This document shows, one piece after another, positions 23,408 through 34,497 of a DNA stretch of 48,971 nucleotides. The stretch is from Anaerolineae bacterium. GTDB lineage: Bacteria; Chloroflexota; Anaerolineae; Anaerolineales; Villigracilaceae. Under the pieces are notes generated by a model. That model was not told where the DNA came from. It worked only from the letters and a program-made list of their open reading frames with translations, and did no database searches. The stretch's first letter is position 1. Each line of letters starts with the position of its first letter. The position numbers were made by a program, and so were the translations under genes. Location: contig JAKLPV010000050.1 in assembly GCA_022013685.1 (NCBI GenBank), forward strand, positions 1 through 48,971, in the 5' to 3' direction.

Positions 23408-23413
23408 TACAAT
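23408..23413 (+). promoter_or_regulatory. -10 box giving a likely leaderless mRNA
   Basis: TTTGGTACAAT, then 7 bases, then the ATG at 23421, with no Shine-Dalgarno. The same TTTGGTA(C/A)AAT block precedes the gene at 9794. Confidence 0.45.
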
Positions 23414-23420
23414 CGGGCAC

Positions 23421-24614
23421 ATGCGTACATTCCTTACCTTGTCCCTGGTTGTACTTTTGTTTTTAAGTGCCTGTTCGGCCAGCATCGAGCAACCCGAAAC
23501 AACGCCCACCCTGCTAGCGCTGGCATTTTCCACGGCCACCCTGCCGGCTACCCTTACCCCGCAGGTGACATTTACGCCCGCGCCGCCCACTGTCGCGCCA
23601 ACCTCCGCGCCCGTTGATGGGTTGACCAGCACCCAGGTCAACGTACGTTCAGGGCCGGATGCCAGCCGCGATTCACTCGGCCTGCTGCCCGCGGGCAGCC
23701 AGATCACCGTGCTCGGCAAGGATGCAAGCGGCAGTTGGCTGGTAATCTCTTTTCCGCAATCGCCTGATGGACAGGGATGGGTCACGGCCCAATTTGTCGA
23801 ATTAACCGCTGAGATCGAGGATCTGTCCATTATAGAATCGGCTGCGGTTGAACAACCCGTCCAACCCGCCGACCAGCCCGAAGCCCAGTCCAGCCCAACC
23901 CCAGGGGAGCAAAAACGGACGGCAAAAACTACCAGCCAGATCAATGCCCGCAGCGGGCCTGCTTCAGCGTTTGAGTCGAAAGGGCTTTTGGAAGCCAACA
24001 CAACGGTGGTGATGACCGGCCGCAACGAGATCAATACCTGGGTGCAGATCGAATATCCAGCCGATTCCGAAGAGCGCGCCTGGGTGGCCGCCGCCTACTT
24101 GAGCTACGAAGGTTTTCTCGATAGTCTGCCGGCATTCGATAACGAAGGCAAACCTGTTCAAAAAGCTGCGCCCGGCGGGGTTGCAACCGTCCTGCCAACC
24201 ACAGCCCCCGGCGGCTACCAACCCGCCGTTGAAGACCTGGATAGCGCAGAGAACCCGGCAGTTCGGCTGAGTTTTTCCCCATCTGGCACACGCAAAATCA
24301 TCTATGCCAGCGATGTTTCTGCCCCAACCGGCGATAACGCCGATTGGATCGAATTCACGGTCACAACACCACAATCCAACCAGGCAGCATTCATTTACTT
24401 TGAACTGGACTGTACCGGTAACGGCTCGATCACGGCTGAATTGCGCCAGAACGGGCTGTTGGTCAGTGAGTTCCCCGGCCTGATCTGTGGACAATACGAT
24501 GTCGCTTTCAAAGCCCTGGGCGGAGCGCCTTACCTGTTGCAACTGAAGGCGGATGGCTCTGCCGCTGATGTGCGCTATGTGACCTATTACCTTTATATCA
24601 GCACCACTCCCTGA
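23421..24614 (+). CDS. Lipoprotein with two SH3b domains and a beta-rich C-terminal domain
   Basis: 397 residues. Lipobox LSAC (Cys18). A Pro/Thr linker, then SH3b domains at about 70-130 (TQVNVRSGPDASRDSLGLLP ... QGWVTAQFVEL) and 175-235 (SQINARSGPASAFESKGLL ... RAWVAAAYL). The last ~130 residues (AVRLSFSPSGTRKIIYASDV ... YLLQLKADGS) are like a PPC-type beta domain. Bacterial SH3b modules bind peptidoglycan or proteins at the cell surface. No enzyme motif. The next gene (24625) is a related SH3b lipoprotein 10 bases downstream, probably in the same operon. Confidence 0.8.
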   Translation: MRTFLTLSLVVLLFLSACSASIEQPETTPTLLALAFSTATLPATLTPQVTFTPAPPTVAPTSAPVDGLTSTQVNVRSGPDASRDSLGLLPAGSQITVLGKDASGSWLVISFPQSPDGQGWVTAQFVELTAEIEDLSIIESAAVEQPVQPADQPEAQSSPTPGEQKRTAKTTSQINARSGPASAFESKGLLEANTTVVMTGRNEINTWVQIEYPADSEERAWVAAAYLSYEGFLDSLPAFDNEGKPVQKAAPGGVATVLPTTAPGGYQPAVEDLDSAENPAVRLSFSPSGTRKIIYASDVSAPTGDNADWIEFTVTTPQSNQAAFIYFELDCTGNGSITAELRQNGLLVSEFPGLICGQYDVAFKALGGAPYLLQLKADGSAADVRYVTYYLYISTTP

Positions 24615-24624
24615 GAAAAAAATC

Positions 24625-25761
24625 ATGAAAAAAATACTATTAACTACTATAGCCCTATCGCTCTTCCTGGCGGGTTGCTCCATGCCCGGAGCAACGTCGG
24701 CCACGGCAACCGAAACCGCCAGCCCGTCAGCCACTGCAACCCTGACTTTAACTCCCAGCGAAACCCCAACCCCGCTGCCAACCGAAACACCGACCATTAC
24801 CCCAACCCCGACCATCATGCCAACCATCCAGCCGGTGACCGGTATTTTGATTAACAATACCAATATCCGCGCGCGGCCCAGCAAAGGCGGCAGTGAACGT
24901 CTCGGCGGGTTGTTCTATAACCAGGCGGTTAAAGTGATCGGGCGCAATGACCGCGCCAATTGGTTCTGGATCGTTTACGAAGACGCCCCCAATGGCACAG
25001 CCTGGATATTGGCCAGCGCCGTAAATTTACAAGGCGAAATTGGCCTGCTGCCCATTGTTATTTTTCCGGAAGACCCCGATAAACCGGTGGCCGTTGCGCC
25101 GCTGCTGCCCTTGAGCACCGGCGCGCCCCTGCCGCTCAACCCGCCCGGACCCGATGCTCGAATCGGGGTAGCCGTGCAGTTGCTAAATGTGCGCATTGGC
25201 CCAGGGACGGGTTATCTCAGCCTGGGAACCATTCCCAACGGGACAACCCTGAGTTTTACCGGCCGCGTCGATGATGACTCGTGGTTTCAAATCGAATACC
25301 CATCCGGACTGGATGGCCGCGCCTGGGTCTCCGGCGACCTCGTGAAGTTGGATTTTGGGCGCAAGCTACTGCCGATCTATAACTTCCTGGCAACCCCGGT
25401 CACCGAAGCGCCAGCCCAACCCGAAGAACCGGCAACCGTCCCCGAGGATGCAACGCCCCAACCCGCGACCGAAACCCCCATTCCGCCAAGCGCCACGCCC
25501 AACCTTCCCAGCGGAATCGTGACAGCCCAAATCAATGTCCGCAGCGGCCCGGCATCATCCTATGAATCGTTCGGCCTGTTGAACCCGAACGACCGGGTGA
25601 TCATTACAGGCAAGACGCTCAATGGCAATTGGCTGCAAATCGAATACGCCTCCGCGCCAGACGGGCGAGGTTGGGTAGCTTTCGCATACGTTACGCTCAA
25701 CAGCGATATCAGCAAAGTGCCGTTTTTCGACAATCAAGGTACGCCAATGCCTCAGCCCTAA
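24625..25761 (+). CDS. Lipoprotein with three SH3b domains
   Basis: 378 residues. Lipobox LAGC (Cys18), a long Thr/Pro linker, then SH3b repeats at about 72-130 (NNTNIRARPSKGGSERLGGL), 175-235 (VQLLNVRIGPGTGYLSLG) and 300-360 (AQINVRSGPASSYESFGLL), joined by Pro/Thr/Glu-rich linkers. Pairs with the SH3b lipoprotein just upstream. No ribosome binding site of note, so translational coupling is likely. Role: surface binding, probably to the cell wall; substrate unknown. Confidence 0.82.
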   Translation: MKKILLTTIALSLFLAGCSMPGATSATATETASPSATATLTLTPSETPTPLPTETPTITPTPTIMPTIQPVTGILINNTNIRARPSKGGSERLGGLFYNQAVKVIGRNDRANWFWIVYEDAPNGTAWILASAVNLQGEIGLLPIVIFPEDPDKPVAVAPLLPLSTGAPLPLNPPGPDARIGVAVQLLNVRIGPGTGYLSLGTIPNGTTLSFTGRVDDDSWFQIEYPSGLDGRAWVSGDLVKLDFGRKLLPIYNFLATPVTEAPAQPEEPATVPEDATPQPATETPIPPSATPNLPSGIVTAQINVRSGPASSYESFGLLNPNDRVIITGKTLNGNWLQIEYASAPDGRGWVAFAYVTLNSDISKVPFFDNQGTPMPQP

Positions 25762-25838
25762 CATTTGCGCCGAATTGCACAAAAACGACTTTTATGGTAG
25801 ATTTAATCAACTATACCTGATTTGAGAAGGCAAACGAA

Positions 25839-26459
25839 ATGAACAACCAAAACGTGCCCGATGTGATTGTCAGCCGCCTGCCAGTTTACCTGCGCGCCTT
25901 ACAACGCCTGGCTGATACCGGCGTTAGCACCACATCATCCCAGGAATTGGGAGAAAAAGTGGGTATTTCTGCCGCACAAATTCGCAAAGACCTTTCGCAA
26001 TTTGGCGAATTTGGCAAACAAGGGACCGGCTATCATATCCCCTTCCTGATCGAACGGCTAAGCCAAATCTTGCATGTGGATCGCATCTGGGATGTGGCAG
26101 TTGTAGGCATGGGTGATATCGGCCATGCGGTTGCGCGCTATAACGGATTTGCCAATCGCGGTTTTCGGGTTGCCATGTGTTTCGATGCCGACCCGGCCAA
26201 AATCGGTAAAAAAGTCTGCGATTATCCCATCAGAGACGCCAAAAATCTGGCACAAGACATCAAAGAAGCAGGGATAAAAATTGTCATGCTATGTGTTCCT
26301 GCTTCGGTTGCCCAGGATGTGGCCGATAAACTGATCGAAGCCGGGGTATGTGGTATCTTAAATTATGCGCCACTAAAACTGATTGTCCCCTCTCAAGTGA
26401 GAGTCCAACACATCGACCCCGCAATCGGGCTGCAGCGCATGACCTACTACATTCCATAA
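25839..26459 (+). CDS. rex: Redox-sensing transcriptional repressor Rex
   Basis: 206 residues. N-terminal winged helix (VSRLPVYLRALQRLADTG, SAAQIRKDLSQFGEFGKQGTGY) for DNA binding, then a Rossmann domain with VVGMGDIGHAVARY for NAD(H) and a C-terminal domain-swap helix. Rex senses the NADH/NAD ratio and represses energy-metabolism genes. All characteristic motifs are present. AAGG lies upstream of the ATG. It is separated from the ATP synthase block by a strong terminator, so it is its own unit. No obvious Rex operator was found in the window. Confidence 0.95.
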   Translation: MNNQNVPDVIVSRLPVYLRALQRLADTGVSTTSSQELGEKVGISAAQIRKDLSQFGEFGKQGTGYHIPFLIERLSQILHVDRIWDVAVVGMGDIGHAVARYNGFANRGFRVAMCFDADPAKIGKKVCDYPIRDAKNLAQDIKEAGIKIVMLCVPASVAQDVADKLIEAGVCGILNYAPLKLIVPSQVRVQHIDPAIGLQRMTYYIP

Positions 26460-26463
26460 AAGC

Positions 26464-26523
26464 CCCTGGATGGATCAAAAAAACGGCTTCCTTTACGGAG
26501 CCGTTTTTTTGATCCATCCAGGG
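26464..26523. terminator. Bidirectional terminator with 25-bp perfect stem
   Basis: 26464-26488 pairs exactly with 26499-26523; the stem contains A7 and T7 runs next to an ACGGCT/AGCCGT core. It stops rex on the plus strand and the atp/mreB unit on the minus strand. Confidence 0.85.
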
Positions 26524-26527
26524 ATAA

Positions 26528-26962
26528 CTAATGCTTGTTCCAGCTATCGATAGCTTCCTGGAAAACCTGGCGCAGGCGCTCATCAGGTAAATTTTCGACC
26601 CGGTCAAATTTTTCACTGTTTACCCAAATTTCAAGAGTACCATCTGGCGCTGTTCCCAGGTCAACATCATATTGGTTTAGCTCGGGATCGGCTTGCATGC
26701 GGGCGCGCAAAATGTCTTCAATCTGTTCGGCAAATGGTGATGCCAGCTTTTCGCCAGGGTCGTGATCGAAAACTTGAAACCCTTCACCATCTGTCTGAAC
26801 GGCCATAATCGTTTCTGACGGAGGGGTCTGGCGCATCCATTCAGGTTTTTCATCGCCCGTTCCAGTCAAATCGACCTGGTTGGCGCGCATAAACACAAAA
26901 GCGACTACACCAACCACAACCAAACCAGCAAGCAAAGCAACCAGGATTATTGAAACTGCCAT
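26528..26962 (-). CDS. Single-pass membrane protein downstream of mreB
   Basis: 144 residues. One N-terminal hydrophobic helix (VSIILVALLAGLVVVGVVAFVF), then a soluble domain with QVFDHDPGEKLASPFAEQIEDILRA and LGTAPDGTLEIWVN. GGAGG precedes the ATG. It ends the minus-strand atp-mreB unit, just before the terminator. No family recognised; the position suggests an envelope or cytoskeletal link, which is inference only. Confidence 0.72.
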   Translation of the reverse strand: MAVSIILVALLAGLVVVGVVAFVFMRANQVDLTGTGDEKPEWMRQTPPSETIMAVQTDGEGFQVFDHDPGEKLASPFAEQIEDILRARMQADPELNQYDVDLGTAPDGTLEIWVNSEKFDRVENLPDERLRQVFQEAIDSWNKH

Positions 26963-26979
26963 CTCGCCTCCATTTCTTT

Positions 26980-27987
26980 TTATACAGGCGGCAAGTTGCG
27001 CCGCAACAGGGCATACATTGGCAAGGCGCGCGCAGCACCTTCAGCCACACAGGTCAGAGGGTTATCCACCAGGTAAGCGGGAATACCGAGCGACTTGGTC
27101 AACAACTTGTCAATGCCACGCAATAGAGCGCCGCCACCCGTCAGAGCCATGCCACGATCAATGATGTCAGAAACCAACTCAGGAGGTGTTTTTTCAAGAA
27201 CACGGCGACAGTTTTCAGTCACTTGCTTGAGCGGCTCTTGCAAGGCTTCGACAATTTCGCCAGTGGTAATTGTCACCGGACGGGGAAGGCCGGTTACCTG
27301 ATCCTGTCCCTGGACATCCATACTTTGTTCATTATCTTGCGAGACAGCCGCACCAATCTTGATTTTTAACTGCTCGGCGGTCTGGGCTGAAATAATCACA
27401 CCATACTTGCGGCGCGCATAGGTAACGATTGCATCATCCATGTGCATCCCGCCCGCGCGCAAAGTCTCGGCTGAGACAATTCCATACATCGCCAGCACGG
27501 CAGCCTGGGTTGAGCCACCGCCCAGGCAGACAACCATATTGCCCGAAGGCGAGTTAATCGGCAAATCGACGCCCAGAGCGGCAGCCAGTGGTTGTTGGAT
27601 CAGGTACGCATCGCGGCTGCCCGCCTGCAGAACCGCCTCATGCACCGCGCGGCTCTCGACGCTGGTAACGCCATATGGCACAGAGATCATCACGTTCGGC
27701 TTGAAAATGCGTATGGGTCCACTCACCCGCTGGAGCAGGACGCGTAACAGCGTTTCAGTAATTTCGTAATCAGCAATGACGCCATTTTGCAACGGCATGG
27801 CAACTTCGATGGAGTCGGGAACGCGCCCAAGCATATCGCGGGCTTCCTTACCCACAGCAACCATTTTCTGATCAGCAACATCAATAGCCACAATGGTTGG
27901 TTCTTCCACCAAAACCTGTGCACCATCTGCAATACGCGTGTAAATTGTCCCCAGGTCAATACCCAGGTCACGAGAAAAACCAGCCAT
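26980..27987 (-). CDS. mreB: MreB-like actin homologue with altered catalytic residues
   Basis: 335 residues, normal MreB length. Recognisable blocks: GIDLGTIYTRIA (phosphate 1), VPYGVTSVESRAVHEAV, GGGSTQAAVLAM (phosphate 2), GGMHMDDAIVTYARRKYG, and GMALTGGGALLRGIDKLL. In typical MreB the catalytic region reads IEEPMAAA and the phosphate-2 strand VVDIGGGTTE; here they are LIQQPLAAA (Gln131, Gln132) and VVCLGGGSTQ (Cys154, Gln161). ATP binding may persist, but hydrolysis is probably impaired. It directly follows atpC, 9 bases after its stop. It may be a structural variant rather than a dynamic filament. Confidence 0.85.
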   Translation of the reverse strand: MAGFSRDLGIDLGTIYTRIADGAQVLVEEPTIVAIDVADQKMVAVGKEARDMLGRVPDSIEVAMPLQNGVIADYEITETLLRVLLQRVSGPIRIFKPNVMISVPYGVTSVESRAVHEAVLQAGSRDAYLIQQPLAAALGVDLPINSPSGNMVVCLGGGSTQAAVLAMYGIVSAETLRAGGMHMDDAIVTYARRKYGVIISAQTAEQLKIKIGAAVSQDNEQSMDVQGQDQVTGLPRPVTITTGEIVEALQEPLKQVTENCRRVLEKTPPELVSDIIDRGMALTGGGALLRGIDKLLTKSLGIPAYLVDNPLTCVAEGAARALPMYALLRRNLPPV

Positions 27988-27996
27988 AATATTTAT

Positions 27997-28434
27997 TTAT
28001 CCTTCGTTCGAAGGGAATCGCTTGCTTGAACGATAGCGTTTGACCGCATCGAGCCGCAAATTGGACCGATGCAAGGCGGCTTCCAGTTTCTCGTATGCGT
28101 CTGCATCTTCAGCGCTGACCTTGCCCAGAGCTTCTTCGGCTTTCTGGCGCGCAGCTTCAGCGCGGGCCATATCAATCTCCTGGACATTTTCTGCTGCATC
28201 GGCCAGAACAGTCACGATGCTGGGTTGGATTTCGGCCACTCCCCCGGCCACAGTGAAGAGATATTCCTGCGATTTTTGGCGAACTTTGATGATCCCGTAA
28301 TTCAGCGTGGTCAGCAGCGGAGCGTGATGCGGCAGGATGCCCATCTCACCGTCCGAGCCGGGCAAGACCACAATATCCACATCGCCTTCAAACACCATCC
28401 GGTCTTGTGAGACAATTTCGCAACGTATCGTCAT
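27997..28434 (-). CDS. atpC: ATP synthase epsilon subunit
   Basis: 145 residues from MTIRCEIVSQD, with GGAG 8 bases upstream. The beta-sandwich (DIVVLPGSDGEMGILPHHAPLLT, FTVAGGVAEI) and the C-terminal helical hairpin (RAEAARQKAEEALGK) identify the F1 epsilon subunit. It follows atpD and is followed at once by mreB. The ATG at 28461 gives a longer frame but lies upstream of the good ribosome binding site. Confidence 0.95.
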   Translation of the reverse strand: MTIRCEIVSQDRMVFEGDVDIVVLPGSDGEMGILPHHAPLLTTLNYGIIKVRQKSQEYLFTVAGGVAEIQPSIVTVLADAAENVQEIDMARAEAARQKAEEALGKVSAEDADAYEKLEAALHRSNLRLDAVKRYRSSKRFPSNEG

Positions 28435-28501
28435 AAATCGTTCTCCGGTATCAGGTGTCAAGTTTCAGGGTAAAACCTAAAACCTGACACCCGACGCTTG
28501 A

Positions 28502-30821
<2,320 letters not shown>

Positions 30822-30871
30822 CTGTTAGTCTCCTCGTCGGCTAGTTTGACAATCACCAGCCGGCAAACGGT

Positions 30872-32536
30872 TTAGGCCTGCCAGGTCGATTTGAAAGCCG
30901 AAAGCGCGTCGCGCAATTTCTTCTCGTTATCAGCTGTAATCTGGCGCTTTTCGGCGATATTCTTGCCAACTTCAGGGTGTGAAGAATCCATGTATTTGAG
31001 CAGATCAATTTCCCAACGGCCCATTTTCTCAACAGGAACTTCATCAGCATAGCCTTGCGTACCGGCGAACAGGACAATCACCTGATGCTCAAGCGAGGCC
31101 GGGCTGTACTGGGGTTGCTTCAAGATCTCCTGCATCCGGCGTCCGCGATTCAACTGTCCCTGGGTCGATTTATCGAGGTCAGAGCCAAACTGGGCGAAGG
31201 CAGCCAGTTCACGGTAGGCAGCCATATCCAGGCGCAAACGTCCGGCCACCTGTTTCATGGCTTTGGTCTGGGCGGCGCCACCCACGCGCGAAACCGAGAT
31301 ACCCACATTCACAGCAGGGCGAATGCCGGCATTGAAAAGATTGCCTTCCAGGTAGATCTGGCCATCGGTGATGGAAATGACGTTGGTCGGCACATATGCG
31401 GATACGTCTCCGAGCAAGGTTTCGATGATCGGCAGGGAAGTCAGCGAACCACCCGTACCCTGCACTTTGACAACTTTGAAATTTTCCTTACCTTCAAGTT
31501 TTTCAAGCGCCTGCTCAGCGTCGTGCTGCGAAAGCGGCCCGGTGTAGACCTTGCCATCGGCAGCATCCACTTCACTGGCTTCATCAGCTTCAAAATCTTT
31601 TTTGGTAATGACAAATTTATAAGCCAGGCGCGCGGCGCGCTCCAACAAGCGCGAGTGCAGATAAAACAGGTCACCGGGATAAGCTTCACGTCCGGGCGGG
31701 CGGCGCAGGAGCAACGAAACCTGACGATAAGCCCAGGCGTGCTTGGAAAGGTCATCATAAACCACCAGGGCGTCACGCCCGGTTTCCATAAATTCCTCGC
31801 CCATGGCGCAGCCGGCATAGGGAGCGATGTACTGAAGCGCGGCGGCTTCATCTGCCGCGGCAACCACAACAATGGTGTGATCCATTGCGCCATATTTTTC
31901 AAGGATGGCCACGGTGCGGGCAACGGCCGATTTCTTCTGACCAATCGCCACATAAATACAGGTAACGCCTTTCCCTTTTTGATTGATGATGGCGTCCAAC
32001 GCAATAGCGGTTTTACCCGTCTGGCGGTCACCGATGATCAGTTCACGCTGTCCGCGCCCGATCGGGATCATTGCATCAATGGCTTTGATACCGGTCTGCA
32101 CCGGGGTATCCACATCCTGACGGGCCACCACACCTGGAGCGATGCGCTCAATCGGGCGGAATCCGCTAAAGCTGATCGGACCTTTGCCATCAATCGGCTC
32201 ACCAAGGGCATTGACGACGCGTCCGACCAAACCATCACCAACCGGCACCGAAGCGATACGCCCCAGTGAACGCACGGTCATACCTTCAACAATTCCGGCG
32301 TAATCGCCCATTATGATTACGCCGACTTTATCTTCTTCGAGATTGAAAGCAATGCCAATCACACCGTTTTGGAACTGAACCAGTTCCTGCGAACGGACAT
32401 TGGCCAGGCCATCAACGCGGGCTATACCATCACCAGCTTCAAGCACCGTTCCCACGTCGCTGATGCTGTAATCAGGCTGGAAGGAATCGATTTGCTTTTG
32501 GAAATCGCTCGTGATTTGCTTAATCAGGTCTGACAT
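30872..32536 (-). CDS. atpA: ATP synthase alpha subunit, with an extra segment
   Basis: 554 residues from [11 protein letters not shown], with GGAGG upstream; the earlier in-frame start at 32584 is not needed. Walker A GDRQTGKT (169-176), then [16 protein letters not shown] and, later, [14 protein letters not shown]. Between RAARLAYKF and [10 protein letters not shown] there are about 50 residues (308-358) including [15 protein letters not shown], longer than in E. coli AtpA (total 513). No delta (atpH) or b (atpF) gene precedes it; this is the first gene of the unit. Confidence 0.95.
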   Translation of the reverse strand: MSDLIKQITSDFQKQIDSFQPDYSISDVGTVLEAGDGIARVDGLANVRSQELVQFQNGVIGIAFNLEEDKVGVIIMGDYAGIVEGMTVRSLGRIASVPVGDGLVGRVVNALGEPIDGKGPISFSGFRPIERIAPGVVARQDVDTPVQTGIKAIDAMIPIGRGQRELIIGDRQTGKTAIALDAIINQKGKGVTCIYVAIGQKKSAVARTVAILEKYGAMDHTIVVVAAADEAAALQYIAPYAGCAMGEEFMETGRDALVVYDDLSKHAWAYRQVSLLLRRPPGREAYPGDLFYLHSRLLERAARLAYKFVITKKDFEADEASEVDAADGKVYTGPLSQHDAEQALEKLEGKENFKVVKVQGTGGSLTSLPIIETLLGDVSAYVPTNVISITDGQIYLEGNLFNAGIRPAVNVGISVSRVGGAAQTKAMKQVAGRLRLDMAAYRELAAFAQFGSDLDKSTQGQLNRGRRMQEILKQPQYSPASLEHQVIVLFAGTQGYADEVPVEKMGRWEIDLLKYMDSSHPEVGKNIAEKRQITADNEKKLRDALSAFKSTWQA

Positions 32537-32605
32537 TTGGCCTCCACCATTGGGATTTTTCGATAATTCAACCCCGCCTGACACTCAGGCGTAAACTTAC
32601 GCGCA

Positions 32606-32632
32606 ATATTAAATTACAAAATGCCGTGACAA
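32606..32632 (-). promoter_or_regulatory. Weak candidate promoter of the atp operon
   Basis: On the minus strand, CTTGTCA and TAATAT lie 15-16 bases apart, upstream of atpA. It is the only promoter-like pair I found in the gap between atpA and the lipoprotein gene, and it is not a strong match. Confidence 0.3.
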
Positions 32633-32765
32633 GCGGCGGGTAGAACGCCCCAATCATACCTGAAAGCATAGGGATTGTCCAGTTAGGAGGCAGCAGCCCG
32701 GCCCCCGGCGGAACTTTCACCGTCCACGCAGCGTCATAAAAAAACAGAAAGAATGGAGAAATGAG

Positions 32766-33272
32766 ATGAAAATTTTATCGATATTGCTGCTCACTTTTAC
32801 TATCGCGCTGAGCGCCTGCCAGGCGACCCCGGCCAACCTGCCAAAGCCTGAAAACCCTGATTCAACGGAGATCAGCCCGAGCCTCCCGCCAGACGCACCC
32901 GTGGTCAGCGACTCAACGCCCGAACAGCCGGAAGGGTCACAATACGCGCCCCGGCCCGGTGACGAAAAACTACAGGCTGGCAACATTTATATCAACAGCA
33001 GTGAACTCCTGACGCTGGAATCCTACCCGCTGCAATTCAACCTGCATGTTTCCGGCGATTTGCCAGACCCCTGCCACGGGTTGCGTTTCAAAGTCGACCC
33101 ACCCGATGAGAACGGGCGCATCCAGGTACAGATCTACTCCTTGAGCAACCCGGATACAATGTGCATTCAGATAATTCAACCCTTTGACCTCAACATTCCC
33201 CTGGGAAGTTTCCCGGCAGGAGAGTATGAACTCTACCTGAATGGGGAAGAGATCGCCGATTTTCAAGCTTAA
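32766..33272 (+). CDS. Small secreted lipoprotein
   Basis: 168 residues. Lipobox LSAC (Cys18), then a Pro/Glu/Ser-rich linker of about 50 residues and a compact beta domain with PCHGLRFKVDPPDENGRI and DTMCIQIIQPFDL. Two cysteines in that domain could form a disulfide. GGAG lies 7 bases upstream of the ATG, and a terminator follows. No family recognised; the end (GEYELYLNGE) resembles a common beta-sandwich ending. Confidence 0.7.
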   Translation: MKILSILLLTFTIALSACQATPANLPKPENPDSTEISPSLPPDAPVVSDSTPEQPEGSQYAPRPGDEKLQAGNIYINSSELLTLESYPLQFNLHVSGDLPDPCHGLRFKVDPPDENGRIQVQIYSLSNPDTMCIQIIQPFDLNIPLGSFPAGEYELYLNGEEIADFQA

Positions 33273-33282
33273 TCATTACCAG

Positions 33283-33320
33283 AAAGCAGGCGCAGGCAAA
33301 TTGCCTCCGCCTGCTTTTAT
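33283..33320 (+). terminator. Terminator of the lipoprotein gene
   Basis: AAAGCAGGCG/CGCCTGCTTT stem with an inner GGCAA/TTGCC pairing, followed by TTTATTT on the plus strand. Confidence 0.75.
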
Positions 33321-33434
33321 TTATGAAACAATCTTCCCTTTCATTATGAACAGTGACAAGCGTTAACAAAACCAAAACATTCGATGCTTTGATTTTATCT
33401 CCTCTTTTGCTATACTAATTCCAGCAATCATTTT

Positions 33435-33489
33435 GGCTCTTTGATAGTTGCCGTAAAGAAGATCGCATTTTGGGAATTCCTAAAGAGCC
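33435..33489. repeat. Short member of repeat family A (copy 3) with 8-bp inverted ends
   Basis: GGCTCTTT (33435-33442) and AAAGAGCC (33482-33489) enclose GATAGTTGCCGTAAAGAAG, ATCGCATTTTGGG and AATTCCT. The copy at 19105 has the same blocks plus a central hairpin, so this copy lacks that centre. It lies upstream of the SPFH genes. Confidence 0.7.
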
Positions 33490-33516
33490 GTCATTTTTCA
33501 GAAAGGAGAAAGATCA

Positions 33517-34497
33517 ATGATAAGTTTCATGGTAGGCATGCTGGCGGGGTTCATAGCCTGGTTTTTCCTGCGTTATGTTTTGACTTCGCTTTACACAGTG
33601 GACCAGAATGAACGCGCAGTAAAAACCATTTTTGGCCGGGCAGAACGGGTCGGAAATGCGACCACAGCCAACTCGCCCCTGGGGGAAACCTTGAGCGAAG
33701 AACACAAATTGCGCTACAACTATCCCCAGGTGCGCGTCATCCAGCCCGGCGGGCCGTATTTCAAATGGCCCTGGGAGAAAATCTACAAAGTGTCCATCGC
33801 CACCCAAACCATCAACATGGCGCAAGACCTTGAAGATCCCCGGGCAAATTCTGGCGGCACACTCCTGGAGGCTGTGACCAAAGATCAGCTCAACACCGGC
33901 CTGACCGGTCAGATCCGCTACCGGGTGGCAGAAAACAACCTGTACGCGTACCTGTTCGGTGTCAAACGCCCCATCCTGCACGTGATGGGCTATTTCGTCG
34001 CAGTGCTGCGTGAACGCATCGCGAGTTTTGTCGCACCGAATGCAAATGAAGAGGGGATTGGCGGCCTGAGCGGCGTCTCCGGGGTGTCGATCAACGACCT
34101 GCGCAAGAACTTGCGCGACCTGAACGAACACATGGAGCGCGAATGCATCTCGTCTACGGCGCGCTACGGCATCGTTCTGGATGCTTCGCTGATCACCGGG
34201 ATCGACCCGCCTGCCGAGGTTGAGTCGGCGCTGGCGGCAATCAACACCGCGCACAATCAGATTTCATCCGATATCAGTCTGGCCCAGGCTTCGGCAGACC
34301 AGAAAATCGTACAATCCAAACGCGCGGTGGAAATCGAAACCTTGAACGCCCAGGCAGAAGTGGAACCCCTGGTGGCCCTGGCTGAACAACTGGGCACGCT
34401 GCAAAAGACCGGCCCGGGCGCCATCCAATCTTACCTGCGCAATGTGCGGCTAAAACTGTACAGCCATGCCCAGCAAATTATACGGGAGGTGGAGTAA
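33517..34497 (+). CDS. SPFH/band-7 domain protein 1
   Basis: 326 residues. N-terminal hydrophobic anchor (FMVGMLAGFIAWFFLRYVL) and a band-7 domain starting TVDQNERAVKTIFGRAE with PGGPYFKWPWEKIYKV. The C-terminal helical part (SADQKIVQSKRAVEIETLNAQAE) fits an oligomerisation coiled coil. SPFH proteins form ring-like membrane microdomains and often assist proteases. AAAGGAG precedes the ATG. It shares one base with the next SPFH gene, so the two probably form a hetero-oligomer. Confidence 0.85.
   Translation: MISFMVGMLAGFIAWFFLRYVLTSLYTVDQNERAVKTIFGRAERVGNATTANSPLGETLSEEHKLRYNYPQVRVIQPGGPYFKWPWEKIYKVSIATQTINMAQDLEDPRANSGGTLLEAVTKDQLNTGLTGQIRYRVAENNLYAYLFGVKRPILHVMGYFVAVLRERIASFVAPNANEEGIGGLSGVSGVSINDLRKNLRDLNEHMERECISSTARYGIVLDASLITGIDPPAEVESALAAINTAHNQISSDISLAQASADQKIVQSKRAVEIETLNAQAEVEPLVALAEQLGTLQKTGPGAIQSYLRNVRLKLYSHAQQIIREVE

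Noticed and set aside
25762-25838. A Rex operator upstream of rex
   Set aside because: I looked for the TTGTGA-N6-TCACAA type of dyad and found none in this gap.
31055-32269. Plus-strand frame of 404 residues opposite atpA
   Set aside because: It is a shadow of atpA, whose motifs fix the coding strand.
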